From positions 2,005,501-2,069,500 of the forward strand of contig CP033051.1 of assembly GCA_003667865.1 (NCBI GenBank): a stretch of DNA of 64,000 nucleotides, written 5' to 3'. Shown piece after piece: positions 44,854 through 53,980 of the stretch. Both the position numbers and the translations under genes were made by a program. A model generated the notes under the pieces. It had not been told where the DNA came from and did no database searches. It saw only the letters and a program-made list of their open reading frames with translations. Each line of letters opens with the position of its first letter. Positions within the stretch are counted from its first letter, which is position 1. Origin of the DNA: Rossellomorea marisflavi. GTDB taxonomy: Bacteria; Bacillota; Bacilli; Bacillales; Bacillaceae_B.

Positions 44854-44880
44854 AAGGGCGTATTTCATGCGCCCTTTTCC
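44854..44880 (+). terminator. Short terminator-like hairpin
   Basis: AAGGGCG, TATTTCATG, CGCCCTT, then TT. Short stem; the likely end of the 58-residue gene's transcript. Confidence 0.5.
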
Positions 44881-44974
44881 TTTCTTGAACTCAAGATAAA
44901 TTCTCATTGAGTCCAAACACGTAATAAAAGTTTGCCATATAATGTACTATTCCTCAACATAGGAGGTGTGGTAC

Positions 44975-45070
44975 ATGAGTGCTGGATACGGATATGGATC
45001 AGGATTTGCTTTAATCGTTGTTCTGTTCATCCTTTTAATCATTATTGGTGCATCTTACGTAGGTTACTAA
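44975..45070 (+). CDS. yjcZ: YjcZ-family sporulation peptide (31 aa)
   Basis: A 31-residue peptide: [18 protein letters not shown] followed by [13 protein letters not shown]. The Gly/Tyr head and single hydrophobic helix are the YjcZ family, small spore-associated membrane peptides of Bacillus. TAGGAGGTG lies 7 nt before ATG 44975. Upstream, CATATAAT (44937-44944) resembles a mother-cell sigma E/K -10 box, though the -35 is not clear. A terminator follows at 45101. Confidence 0.85.
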   Translation: MSAGYGYGSGFALIVVLFILLIIIGASYVGY

Positions 45071-45100
45071 GAACAACATAATGAAAATTGTATGTATGAA

Positions 45101-45128
45101 AAGGGAGCCAAGTGTGGGCTTCCTTTTT
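45101..45128 (+). terminator. Intrinsic terminator after yjcZ-like gene
   Basis: GGGAGCC, AAGTGTG region, GGCTTCC with one wobble, then six T. Confidence 0.7.
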
Positions 45129-45215
45129 TACTTGTATGGATCATGCTTAATGCATTCCATATAGATGCTGACGTTTAACGAGAAATGAGGTTCACTTTGT
45201 TGATTGGAGATTGGA

Positions 45216-46150
45216 AGCGGACATTTATTCCGCTATTGTTGCTTATATCGTCAGTTTTTGTGAGTTAGCGGACAAATATTCCGCTATTTGACTAGATTTG
45301 AAGAAAGATAGCTGTATTTTGGGTGATTAGCGGAATAAATGTCCGTGTGACCCCATAAAAGCAGGATTTTTCCGGGAATAGAGGAACAAATGTCCGTTGA
45401 GCAGCATGCTCTGGTTTTGGTGTGTGATCGCACAAGCAGACTATGACATTATTGAATGGAAGCGAATCGGACATTTATTCCGCTATTGTTGTTTATATCG
45501 TCAGTTTTTGTGAGTTAGCGGACAAATATTCCGCTATTTAACTAGATTTGAAGAAAGATATCTGTTTTTTGGGTGATTAGCGGAATAAATGTCCGCGTGA
45601 CCCCATAAAAGCAGGCTTTTTCCGGGAATAGCGGAACAAATGTCCGTTGAGAAGCATGCTCTGGTTTTGGGGTGTGATCGCACAAGCAAACTATGACAAT
45701 ATTGACTTGGAAGCGGACATTTATTCCGCTATTGTTGCTTATATCGTCAGTTTTTTTGAGTTAGCGGACAAATATTCCGCTATTTAACTAGATTTGAAGA
45801 AAGATAGCTGTTTTTTGGGTGATTAGCGGAATAAATGTCCGCGTGACCCCATAAAAGCAGGCATTTCCAAGCAAATAACGGAACAAATGTCCGTTGAGTT
45901 GAGTGCATCCTCCGCTTTTAGGTGTGTGATCGAACAAGCAAACTATGACATTATTGAAAGGAAGCGAAGCGGACAAATATTCCGCTATTGTTGCTTATAT
46001 CGTCAGTTTTTGTGAGTTAGCGGACAAATATTCCGCTATTTAACTAGATTTGAAGAAAGATAGCTGTTTTTTGGGTGATTAGCGGAATAAATGTCCGCGT
46101 GACCCCATAAAAGCAGGCATTTCCAAGCAAATAGCGGAACAAATGTCCGC
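45216..46150. repeat. Non-coding array of about 250-bp tandem repeats built from inverted AGCGGA...TCCGCT words
   Basis: Four units start at about 45216, 45466, 45712 and 45968 (steps 250, 246, 256). Each has, in order, AGCGGACATTTATTCCGCT, AGCGGACAAATATTCCGCT, then the reverse-complement type AGCGGAATAAATGTCCG and a variant GAACAAATGTCCGTT; the last unit is incomplete. Constant spacers include TATATCGTCAGTTTTT and GTGACCCCATAAAAGCAGG. No coding frame is conserved across units. The whole gap 45071-46333 contains nothing else except terminators at both ends. Confidence 0.85.
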
Positions 46151-46244
46151 ACGTCCCCATAAAGCAAGCTTTCCAGCAAATAACCAAATTAATGTCACTT
46201 TAGCATACTGCGGCCATAGAACATAAAAGCCTACAAGACCAAAA

Positions 46245-46286
46245 AAAGAGCAAACCAATCACAATGTGTGATCTGGTTTGCTCTTT
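46245..46286 (-). terminator. Terminator of the RND pump gene
   Basis: AGAGCAAACCA(A/G)ATCACA pairs with TGTGATCTGGTTTGCTCT (one bulge), long near-perfect stem with A/T-runs on both sides; stops transcription of the minus-strand pump gene. Confidence 0.85.
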
Positions 46287-46333
46287 TAATTTTCGACACA
46301 GACACCAAGATTAAACAAATATCCCAACCGGTA

Positions 46334-49300
46334 CTATGACAATGCTTTATCTCTCTTTTTCCTTCTAAAACGATCAAACACAAGGTACAGCATTGGAACC
46401 ATCAGCAATGTCAAGATTGCTGAAAACAGGATACCAGAAATAATCGTTACAGCTAGTGGGGTGAATAATGCATCTCCACTTACTGCTACTGGAATTAGTG
46501 CAACGATGGATGTTAACGCTGTTAAAAGGATCGGGCGTAGTCTTGTTCGACCCGCTTCGATAACGGCTTCTTTCACACCCATTTCCTCTTTTCGCTGCTC
46601 AATGAATTCAATGAGTACGATTGAATTTCGAACAACGATCCCTGTTAAGGATACCATCCCCATGACACCAAGGAAGCTGATTGGTGTTTGTGTGACAAAC
46701 AATCCAAGAATGGCACCAGCAATGGCCAGATAAACAGCCACTAGCACTAAGAATGGAAGTGACAAGGAGTTGAACTGCAATGCAATCAACAAGTAGACAA
46801 GGAATAGAACAATGGTAAATAAGATCGTAATTTCTGAGAAGAAGTCGTCCTGTGCTTCGTTTTCTCCTCCAAGTGTAACACTGTAGTCTTTGTCTAGTCC
46901 TTCTTTGACAGAATCCACAATTTCTTGCACATTCGCTTCATAACCTTCTTCGTTATTTGGGAATGCTCGAATGGTGATTGCACGCTCACCGTCTTTATGA
47001 GGAATCTGCTGGATTTCTTCAATCTCCTCAATGTCAACCAGCTCATCCAATGAGATAAGAGTTGGAGGTCCAGTAGGATTTGCACCTGTAGCAGGAAGTT
47101 CCAAACTCGAAAGGTCAACGTCACCTTCATTTCCTTCAAGTACAATACTCATATCTCGTTCTGTCACGCCATTATCAAAGGATTTCATTGGAATTCCTTC
47201 AGTTGCCAAACGGATTTGTTCACTGATTTGCTTAATGGTGATTCCGTACTCTTCCAACAATTCACGGTTTGGTACATATTTAATTGTTGATGAGAACTCA
47301 CCTATATTATCGACAACTAAATTTGTATCTAGTTCAGAGATGTCTTCTTTCAGATGATCTCTTAATTCAAGAAGCTTTTCTAGTTCAGGTCCAGAAACGG
47401 TTACCGTTACTGGTGCACCAACAGGCGGTCCCTGCTGGATCGTTTCCATAAATAATTCAGCATCAGGAAATTCTTCGCGTAACTTTTCTGTCCAGTCATC
47501 AATGAGTCCTTGTGCTGTCTGAGTTTCTCTGTCAACACGAGCAACAATTTGACCCGTATTGGTACCAGCATTTGATAAAGAGCTGTTGAACAAGTTTGGA
47601 AGTCCAGTTCCTGCAAATACACTAGTTTCATAGACACCCTCGTCTGTTTTTAGCATCTCTTCAATCTTTGCAAGAGTATCAGCTGTTTCTTCCAATGTTG
47701 TTCCGATTGGAAGTGTAACATCAATCGTCACCTCTTCACGGTCTGCTGAAGGGAAGAATTCAAAGGGTGTTAGAACTACCAATCCAAAGATGGCCGTTGT
47801 AAACACAAGACCAACAAGTGATGTGATAAACGGTCTTTTTGAAAATTTCTTCAGGATGGTATCAGCATAAAAATCAGCCAGCTTATCTAACGGTTTTCCA
47901 AGGAAACCAGGAGAAGCGGAGATTTTCTTGCTTGTTTTACTATATAAAAGATAACGCATCACAGGTACAAAGATTAACGCAACCAGTGTAGAAGCAATAA
48001 TCGTTGTGATTAAAACCGTAGGTAACGCACGGATGAACGCACCATTCCCTCCTGATAAGAACACGAGTGGTAGGAAGGTAAATACAATAGCAAAGGAAGA
48101 AGTGACAATGGAAACCCAAATCTCTTTTACCCCTGTAATCGCACCGACTAATGCACCATCACCTAATTTATATCTTCGTTGGATATTGTCATTCACCACA
48201 ATCGAGTCATCGACTAGAATACCAAGTGCGATAATCGCTCCAATAACCGAGATTTGATTCAGGTCTACTGCAGCATATGGAAGTGGAATTAAGCCCATCA
48301 ACACTGAAATCGGTACAGCTAATGCAACAACAAGTGCCCCAGAACCTGTTAAGCCTAGTGATGTTGTAATTACAACCGCAACAACAGAAATCGCAAGGGA
48401 GACAAAAAGTCCGTCGAAGATATCGTTAACAAGGTTGGCTTGGGAATAATACGGGACTAGTTCAATTCCTTCTGGAAGTCCTTCAGCCAACTCATCTACC
48501 TTTTCACTTACTCTTTTATCAACTGACGGGATATCCTCCCCTGCCTGCACAAATGCTGTAAAGGAAATCGCTGGTTTGCCTTCAAAGGTGATCAGATCCT
48601 TTACCTCTTTAGGTGCAATGTCAACATTGGCGACATCGCGTAGGAAAACAGATTCTCCTTGAGAGTTTTTTCCTATAAAAACATCATTCATTTCTTCAAT
48701 TGTTGAATAGTGTTCAACTGATAATTGAACGATTTCATTATTAATCTCTTGTTTTCCAAGCGGTGTTGGGTAGAACTCATTGTTTATTGCTGACATGACA
48801 CTGCCGACATTTAAGCCTGCATCTTTTAGAGAGTCTGGCTGGAGTGTTATCAGGATTTCTTCCTCTGGAAGTCCTTTAACTGCAACCCCGTCAACACCTG
48901 ACAACTCTTTTACTTCTTTATTCCAAAGATCAAGCTCACCTCTCAATTGCTCGAGATTGTCACGGCTATCACTTACCAAATGATAAGACACAATCGGCAT
49001 CTTAACTGTTGATTCATTCACCTCAGGGGTAAAAACCTCATCTGGGAATGAAACGGAAGCATCTGAAACAGCCTGTCGCACATTGCTGAACACTTCTTTT
49101 TTGTCTGCGCCGTCTTCTACCTCTACAATAATAGTAGAGAAACCAGCTGCTGAAGCAGAGCTTAGCTCACTAATCCCGTCGATAGACTGTAGGGAGTCCT
49201 CGATAGGGTTGGTAATGCTTCTTTCAACCGTTTCAACAGTGGCCCCGGGATAAACGGTCGAAACTGTTCCGATGTTGACTTCTGTCTCAGGTATTTCTCT

Positions 49301-49396
49301 TTGGGGTAGCTGGAAAAAAGTAAAAATCCCAATGATCACAAATAACAAAACGAAAATAAGTGTGATTTTGGAACGTTTTAATATTGCTTTTAACAT
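46334..49396 (-). CDS. RND-family multidrug efflux transporter (AcrB/SwrC-like)
   Basis: 1020-residue RND permease with the standard 12-TM, two-porter-loop layout: TM1 near 12-30, large loop, TM2-6 near 330-540, second loop, TM8-12 near 840-1005. The proton-relay aspartates of TM4 are in ILVDDSIVVNDNIQRR. It exports lipophilic drugs or surfactin-like lipopeptides (SwrC role in B. subtilis). The start is the ATG at 49396, after AAGGAGG; the frame is open further upstream but lacks a ribosome binding site. Divergent from a TetR gene with two operator-like sites. Confidence 0.93.
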   Translation of the reverse strand: MLKAILKRSKITLIFVLLFVIIGIFTFFQLPQREIPETEVNIGTVSTVYPGATVETVERSITNPIEDSLQSIDGISELSSASAAGFSTIIVEVEDGADKKEVFSNVRQAVSDASVSFPDEVFTPEVNESTVKMPIVSYHLVSDSRDNLEQLRGELDLWNKEVKELSGVDGVAVKGLPEEEILITLQPDSLKDAGLNVGSVMSAINNEFYPTPLGKQEINNEIVQLSVEHYSTIEEMNDVFIGKNSQGESVFLRDVANVDIAPKEVKDLITFEGKPAISFTAFVQAGEDIPSVDKRVSEKVDELAEGLPEGIELVPYYSQANLVNDIFDGLFVSLAISVVAVVITTSLGLTGSGALVVALAVPISVLMGLIPLPYAAVDLNQISVIGAIIALGILVDDSIVVNDNIQRRYKLGDGALVGAITGVKEIWVSIVTSSFAIVFTFLPLVFLSGGNGAFIRALPTVLITTIIASTLVALIFVPVMRYLLYSKTSKKISASPGFLGKPLDKLADFYADTILKKFSKRPFITSLVGLVFTTAIFGLVVLTPFEFFPSADREEVTIDVTLPIGTTLEETADTLAKIEEMLKTDEGVYETSVFAGTGLPNLFNSSLSNAGTNTGQIVARVDRETQTAQGLIDDWTEKLREEFPDAELFMETIQQGPPVGAPVTVTVSGPELEKLLELRDHLKEDISELDTNLVVDNIGEFSSTIKYVPNRELLEEYGITIKQISEQIRLATEGIPMKSFDNGVTERDMSIVLEGNEGDVDLSSLELPATGANPTGPPTLISLDELVDIEEIEEIQQIPHKDGERAITIRAFPNNEEGYEANVQEIVDSVKEGLDKDYSVTLGGENEAQDDFFSEITILFTIVLFLVYLLIALQFNSLSLPFLVLVAVYLAIAGAILGLFVTQTPISFLGVMGMVSLTGIVVRNSIVLIEFIEQRKEEMGVKEAVIEAGRTRLRPILLTALTSIVALIPVAVSGDALFTPLAVTIISGILFSAILTLLMVPMLYLVFDRFRRKKRDKALS

Positions 49397-49420
49397 AGAA
49401 AAACCTCCTTTGTAGGTGTT

Positions 49421-49434
49421 CGACTCATGGGTCG
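49421..49434. promoter_or_regulatory. Operator-like site 1 (TetR)
   Basis: CGACTCATGGGTCG, near-palindrome between the pump -10 region and its ribosome binding site. Matches site 2 in 10 of 14 positions, with a shared GACTCAT core and GTC. Confidence 0.55.
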
Positions 49435-49487
49435 TAATTTTAATTTTAAACTTATTATAACATTGATATATAAAGGTTTTTGTTATT

Positions 49488-49501
49488 TGACTCATTAGTC
49501 A
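49488..49501. promoter_or_regulatory. Operator-like site 2 (TetR)
   Basis: TGACTCATTAGTCA, arms TGACT/AGTCA. It is just upstream of the pump promoter (minus-strand TATAAT at 49454-49459). The rest of the 314-nt divergent region is plain AT-rich DNA. Confidence 0.55.
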
Positions 49502-49710
49502 TTATACATGGGTGAGAAGGATAGTCAATATATAACGCTCTAAGTTTTTAAAGATGACACAATGGAATGTTGTGACACGTCGGTATTAAAAAGGTCAACT
49601 ATCCACAAATAATAGTGATGATAAGAATTATGCTATAATGAGATGATTTGAATAAGAGAATACGAAATGTGGCTTTTAATATAAATGATGAATGAAAGAA
49701 GGTGGAATGG

Positions 49711-50583
49711 ATGAATAAGCGGAAAGCAATTCTTGAAGCAGCGGTCGAACTATTTGCTGAACAAGGGTATACACAGACATCGATGCAGCAGGTGGCTGAT
49801 AGTATCGGTATTTCCAAAGGCTCGCTATATTCATTTTTTCACTCTAAAGAAGAGTTAATCATATCAATCTATGAGCACTATCAGCAGCTTGTCTTTGAAC
49901 GTGCGTACGTTGTAGGGTTGGATGCAACTCTGCCGGGTGAGGAACGATTGGCAAAGCAGTTCAAGGTCCAGTTTGAAGGGATCTTAGAGTACAAATCTTA
50001 TATGAAAATGCATATGAGAGGCGACAGTGCCAAAAATAGTGAAAAGCTTGCTGCGATGGAGCATCGAATGAGAGGTCGTTTGTTTAGTTGGTTAGAGCAT
50101 AATCTTATTCAATTGTATGGTGATGAAATCATGCCATACAAATGGGACCTAATGTGGATGACACAGTCGATTTATGCTTCTTACATGATGCTATTAATTT
50201 CAACAGAAAGCGGACTAGAGCCTGACGCACTAGGAAAACATATTGTGAGACAGATTTCGATTCTGGCAGAAGATTATTTCAACGGGAACAGCAAGCCTCT
50301 ATTGGATGATGAAATCATGAAACCCTATTCGGTTAATATGGACCGAGAGGGAGCTTTCATCTCTTTCGGAAAACGTGAAGAAGCTTGGAAAAAATTCTAC
50401 GAGAAAATTAACGAACTACCTGAACACACTGAACAATATAGTAGCATTGCGGACCGTATTTCTGAAGAATGTCGGAAATCGAAACCGGATGAACTGGTAA
50501 TTAGGGGATTGTTTAGGCTACTGTTTGATGTAGAGGAGCTTAAGAATGAAGCTGCTGAATTGGAATCAGAGCTTCTATCTTAA
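49711..50583 (+). CDS. TetR/AcrR-family repressor of the RND pump
   Basis: 290-residue TetR regulator, long for the family. The HTH is ILEAAVELFAEQGYTQTSMQQVADSIGISKGSLYSFFHSKEEL-type (residues 6-48; helix 3 ISKGSLYSFF). The ligand domain spans 60-190, and an extra acidic, helical C-terminus of about 80 residues follows (SIADRISEECRKSK). ATG 49711 follows AAGAAGGTGG; the in-frame GTG at 49702 lies within that region. Divergent from the RND pump, whose promoter carries two matching palindromes, so it is the probable repressor. Confidence 0.88.
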   Translation: MNKRKAILEAAVELFAEQGYTQTSMQQVADSIGISKGSLYSFFHSKEELIISIYEHYQQLVFERAYVVGLDATLPGEERLAKQFKVQFEGILEYKSYMKMHMRGDSAKNSEKLAAMEHRMRGRLFSWLEHNLIQLYGDEIMPYKWDLMWMTQSIYASYMMLLISTESGLEPDALGKHIVRQISILAEDYFNGNSKPLLDDEIMKPYSVNMDREGAFISFGKREEAWKKFYEKINELPEHTEQYSSIADRISEECRKSKPDELVIRGLFRLLFDVEELKNEAAELESELLS

Positions 50584-50612
50584 TTTAAAATGAGAATATA
50601 AATGAAAAATCA

Positions 50613-50642
50613 AAAGACTCGTTGAGGCAACGAGTCTTTTTG
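50613..50642 (+). terminator. Terminator of the TetR gene
   Basis: AAGACTCGTTG, AGG, CAACGAGTCTT and TTT. Confidence 0.85.
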
Positions 50643-51054
50643 TCGTGTTCAGGGATAGATTCATCGTCACATTTTTGGTGGTTATTTTGTCGTGGATGAT
50701 TTCAACTCACGACATTGCTAGTTGAATAAACTTTTCAAATGAAGCTGTTAGTGGTTAAGGTAATGCGTATTTATTTAAGTTACATAAGTGAACATTGCTA
50801 AAGATTTAGTGAGGAGTTTCAATGAAAAATAGTTTAGTTTGAGCAAAATGAGCTATTAAGACGATAGTAAGGATCAGCACTAGTATTGTATAGGCGGGAT
50901 AGAATCAAAAAGTGCTAAAGCAAGGTGAACGTTAGAATTCATAACAAAAAAGTGGGACAAGGAACCTGTCCCCATGACCCACAACTCAAAAGTATTTCTG
51001 CAATTTACGAGGAATATATATTGATATAACATGCATTTTTATGGAGGAATAAAG
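50643..51054. other. Intergenic region without a gene
   Basis: About 410 nt. Apart from the 27-bp repeat at 50954-50980, I see no gene, RNA or promoter with good boxes; no frame of useful length has a ribosome binding site. Confidence 0.5.
50954..50980. repeat. 27-bp intergenic repeat, inverted copy
   Basis: GGGACAAGGAACCTGTCC followed by CCATGACCC, the reverse complement of the 44437 copy except for one base. A decayed copy follows at 51991-52018 (GGGAGAAGGAATCTGTCCC). Confidence 0.7.
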
Positions 51055-51867
51055 ATGGGATACTATGTGCGGGTTGAGTCAGATGTTTCGCTTTTTGTAG
51101 AGGACCTGAATCCAAGAGGGAAGAAGACTATTGTTTTTTTACATGGCTGGCCAGGAGACCATCGGTTGTTTGAATATCAGTTTCATGTTCTTCCACAATG
51201 GGGGTACCGATGTATCGGAGTGGATTGTCGAGGGTTTGGGAAGTCTGATAAGCCTTGGAGTGGCTATGAGTATGATCGCTTAGCTGATGATGTTCGCATT
51301 GTTATCGAGACGTTACAATTACAGAATGTCACGCTTGTAGGTCACTCAACTGGTGGAGCCATTGCGGTTCGCTATATGGCTCGTCATAATGGATTTGGAG
51401 TTTCAAAGCTTGCCCTTTTAGCTGCAGCAGCACCTAGTTTGATTCAACGTCCTTATTTTCCATATGGCTTACCAAAGCAAGATGTACTCGATATTATTGA
51501 AGGAACTTATACGGATCGACCGAAGATGCTAAGGGATTTTGGAGAGAAGTTTTTCTATCAAAAGATAAGTGAGCCATTTTCAGATTGGTTTTTCCAATTA
51601 GGTCTTGATGCAGCAGGCTGGTCAACCGCCAAGGTCTCTAACACATGGCTACATGAGGAACAGTTGTTTTATGACCTAAGGAACATTGGGGTACCAACGT
51701 TAATCCTGCATGGAATTCATGATCAGGTCTGTCGCTTCCAGTTGGCAGAGGCACAAAATCAAAGTATCCGTAATTCTAAGCTTGTACCATTTGAGCATAG
51801 TGGGCATGGATTGTTTATTGATGAGCGTGATAAATTGAATAAGGAGCTGGCTCAGTTTATTGGTTAA
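51055..51867 (+). CDS. Alpha/beta hydrolase (haloperoxidase/epoxide-hydrolase type)
   Basis: 270-residue cytoplasmic hydrolase: oxyanion HGWPG near 32-36, nucleophile GHSTGG near 96-101, acid in HGIHDQVCR, and His in HSGHGLFID near 250. No signal peptide. The first lid helix is replaced by a short insertion (PYFPYGLPKQDV). Substrate unknown. ATG 51055 has GGAGGAA 6 nt upstream; ATG 51031 is in frame but lacks a site. Confidence 0.88.
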   Translation: MGYYVRVESDVSLFVEDLNPRGKKTIVFLHGWPGDHRLFEYQFHVLPQWGYRCIGVDCRGFGKSDKPWSGYEYDRLADDVRIVIETLQLQNVTLVGHSTGGAIAVRYMARHNGFGVSKLALLAAAAPSLIQRPYFPYGLPKQDVLDIIEGTYTDRPKMLRDFGEKFFYQKISEPFSDWFFQLGLDAAGWSTAKVSNTWLHEEQLFYDLRNIGVPTLILHGIHDQVCRFQLAEAQNQSIRNSKLVPFEHSGHGLFIDERDKLNKELAQFIG

Positions 51868-51923
51868 GTTAAGAAAGAAGATATGTCTTTCATTAAAATA
51901 AATATAGATAGTTTGAATTCTTG

Positions 51924-51951
51924 CACCTACTATTATTGTGGGTGTTTTTTG
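51924..51951 (+). terminator. Terminator of the hydrolase gene
   Basis: CACCTAC, TATTATT, GTGGGTG then six T. The rest of 51868-52157 holds only a decayed repeat copy and a CATAGCCTA at 52095, a sigma K-like -10 word before the next gene. Confidence 0.7.
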
Positions 51952-52157
51952 ATGTGGTGATTCTATGCTACATATATTGTCAACTGAGTTATTTGGGAGA
52001 AGGAATCTGTCCCTATGAATCATTTGAATTTTAAGAAAATCCCATTATAAGGGCCAATACACAGTCTAACGAGGTTTTATGACATAACATATTGCATAGC
52101 CTATGGGATTGAAAATTATTTAAATACCAATCTACGCAAGAGATAGGAGGAAAAAGC

Positions 52158-53951
52158 TTGAATTGTAAAAATCCAATGTCAAAAGGAAAAAATGACTGCA
52201 ATTGTTATAAATGCTCACCCAGTAAAAATAAAGAAAAACTACAAAAAGCATGTCAGAAGAATTCAGAATTTGAGCAACAATTAACGCAATGTAGTGCACA
52301 AGGTGGCTCTGATCAAGAGTTAAGACAAGATCAACTCACAGCACAGGTACCTATTCAAGATGGATCAGAGAATACAAATGATCAAGAACAATTTACCGGT
52401 CAAATCCCAATACAAGATGGCTCCGAAATTGACAATGATCAGGAGCAGCTTACAGCGCAGACTCCAATACAAGAAGGTTCGGAACTTACAAATGATCAAG
52501 AACAATTTACCGGTCAAATCCCAATACAAGATGGCTCCGAAATTGACAATGATCAGGAGCAGCTTACAGCGCAGACTCCAATACAAGAAGGTTCGGAACT
52601 TACAAATGATCAAGAACAATTTACCGGTCAAATTCCAATACAAGATGGCTCCGAAATTGACAATGATCAGGAGCAGCTTACGGCGCAGACTCCAATACAA
52701 GAAGGTTCGGAACTTACAAATGATCAAGAACAATTTACCGGTCAAATTCCAATACAAGATGGCTCCGAAATTGACAATGATCAGGAGCAGCTTACGGCGC
52801 AGACTCCAATACAAGAAGGTTCGGAACTTACAAATGATCAAGAACAATTTACCGGTCAAATTCCAATACAAGATGGCTCCGAAATTGACAATGATCAGGA
52901 GCAGCTTACGGCGCAAACTCCAATACAAGAAGGTTCAGAACTTACAAATGACCAAGAACAATTTACCGGTCAAATCCCAATACAAGATGGGTCAGACCAA
53001 GATTTAGATCAAGAGCATATTACTGCCCAAGTTCCTATTCAAGAAGGATCTACTTTAGATAACGAGCAAAACACTGTTCAAATGCCTACGCAAGATGGCC
53101 CTGAATTAAATCAAACACAAATGCAAGACCAAAATCAGGAAGAAGACCAGCTTCAATTAATGGGTGACCAAACACAAGAACAAGGAATGCAGCAGATTGA
53201 AGGGCATACAAATTTGTCTCCGCTTGAAAATAATCAGGCTATTGACACATCTGTCAGTGGTGTCACAGTGAATACTACTACGAATGTGAAGTGTGGATGT
53301 TGTCCTGATGAAAAGAGTGAAAGAAAGAACAGAAAGGGAGATTGTAGAAAAACAAATAAAGATGAGTGTGTTGATTGTTGTGTGGAAAATTTATCTAGAT
53401 TATTAAACCAAGTAAGAATTGCTCAAAGTCAAATTACTGATGCAGTAGATCAAGGTATTGACATATACACGAATGGGCACCTGCCTCTACAAAACCCTAT
53501 ATTGAACCAATTGATTACCATAGTAAATAATTGTGACACTGTGACATTCAGAACAGTTGGACAACCAAACCCAAACCCTTCAACAACTGTTGAAATTAAG
53601 AATTTAACAGGCATTCGAGCTATGTCTGAAAGTGATATCTTTGACTTTTTACTTTCATTTGCAACGACCTGTCAAAATGAAGGATTGGATTGTGATTGTA
53701 AACGAGAAAAATTATGTTGTGATGGAGAAATTTTATGTAATTTAAGATCCGCCCAAGCCTTCTCTTTAGGATTAAATATTTTCGTTAGTGGATTGCAAAT
53801 TGAAAACACGGTCGGAAATGTATTTGTATATAACATTTGTGACTGCCTCGCGTTCTTTGTTGATAATTTACTTGAGCCTTCGGTAATCTATGCATTTTCA
53901 GTCTGTGACATTAGTGGATTCACAGTTCCCGATACTACAGACATCACATGA
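52158..53951 (+). CDS. Cys-rich repeat protein with 19/38-residue tandem repeats, putative spore-surface protein
   Basis: 597-residue unrecognised protein in three parts. Residues 1-55 are basic with seven Cys. About 56-320 are acidic Gln-rich repeats: alternating 19-mers DQEQFTGQIPIQDGSEIDN and DQEQLTAQTPIQEGSELTN, nearly identical. Residues about 375-597 are Cys-rich (CGCC, CVDCC, CDCKREKLCC) with a globular hydrophobic end. There is no signal peptide. Cys-rich low-complexity proteins of this style occur in spore coats or exosporium, and a sigma K-like CATAGCCTA lies upstream; the spore role is inference. TTG 52158 has TAGGAGG 7 nt upstream. Confidence 0.75.
   Translation: MNCKNPMSKGKNDCNCYKCSPSKNKEKLQKACQKNSEFEQQLTQCSAQGGSDQELRQDQLTAQVPIQDGSENTNDQEQFTGQIPIQDGSEIDNDQEQLTAQTPIQEGSELTNDQEQFTGQIPIQDGSEIDNDQEQLTAQTPIQEGSELTNDQEQFTGQIPIQDGSEIDNDQEQLTAQTPIQEGSELTNDQEQFTGQIPIQDGSEIDNDQEQLTAQTPIQEGSELTNDQEQFTGQIPIQDGSEIDNDQEQLTAQTPIQEGSELTNDQEQFTGQIPIQDGSDQDLDQEHITAQVPIQEGSTLDNEQNTVQMPTQDGPELNQTQMQDQNQEEDQLQLMGDQTQEQGMQQIEGHTNLSPLENNQAIDTSVSGVTVNTTTNVKCGCCPDEKSERKNRKGDCRKTNKDECVDCCVENLSRLLNQVRIAQSQITDAVDQGIDIYTNGHLPLQNPILNQLITIVNNCDTVTFRTVGQPNPNPSTTVEIKNLTGIRAMSESDIFDFLLSFATTCQNEGLDCDCKREKLCCDGEILCNLRSAQAFSLGLNIFVSGLQIENTVGNVFVYNICDCLAFFVDNLLEPSVIYAFSVCDISGFTVPDTTDIT
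52380..53006 (+). repeat. 114-bp in-frame tandem repeat, 5.5 copies
   Basis: Copies begin at 52380, 52494, 52608, 52722, 52836 and 52950 (half copy). Each encodes two 19-residue units. Differences between copies are a few, mostly silent, changes (AATCCC/AATTCC, ACAGCG/ACGGCG), indicating recent expansion by slippage or recombination. The multiple-of-three period keeps two shadow frames open. Confidence 0.95.
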
Positions 53952-53980
53952 GAACTAATTCAGAAAGGAAAGTGGGATTC

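Noticed and set aside
45292-45976. Two similar minus-strand frames of 60-62 codons in the 1-kb array
   Set aside because: They copy each other because of the repeat, lack ribosome binding sites and are not conserved in the other units.
45216-46150. CRISPR array
   Set aside because: Period of about 250 bp with repeated spacers and no cas genes; the short words are inverted, not direct repeats with unique spacers.
52360-53007. Long open frame of 215 codons on the plus strand, and 187 codons on the minus strand (52365-52928), over the repeat gene
   Set aside because: They exist only because the 114-bp repeat is a multiple of three; no ribosome binding site, and the main frame has the meaningful Cys-rich ends.
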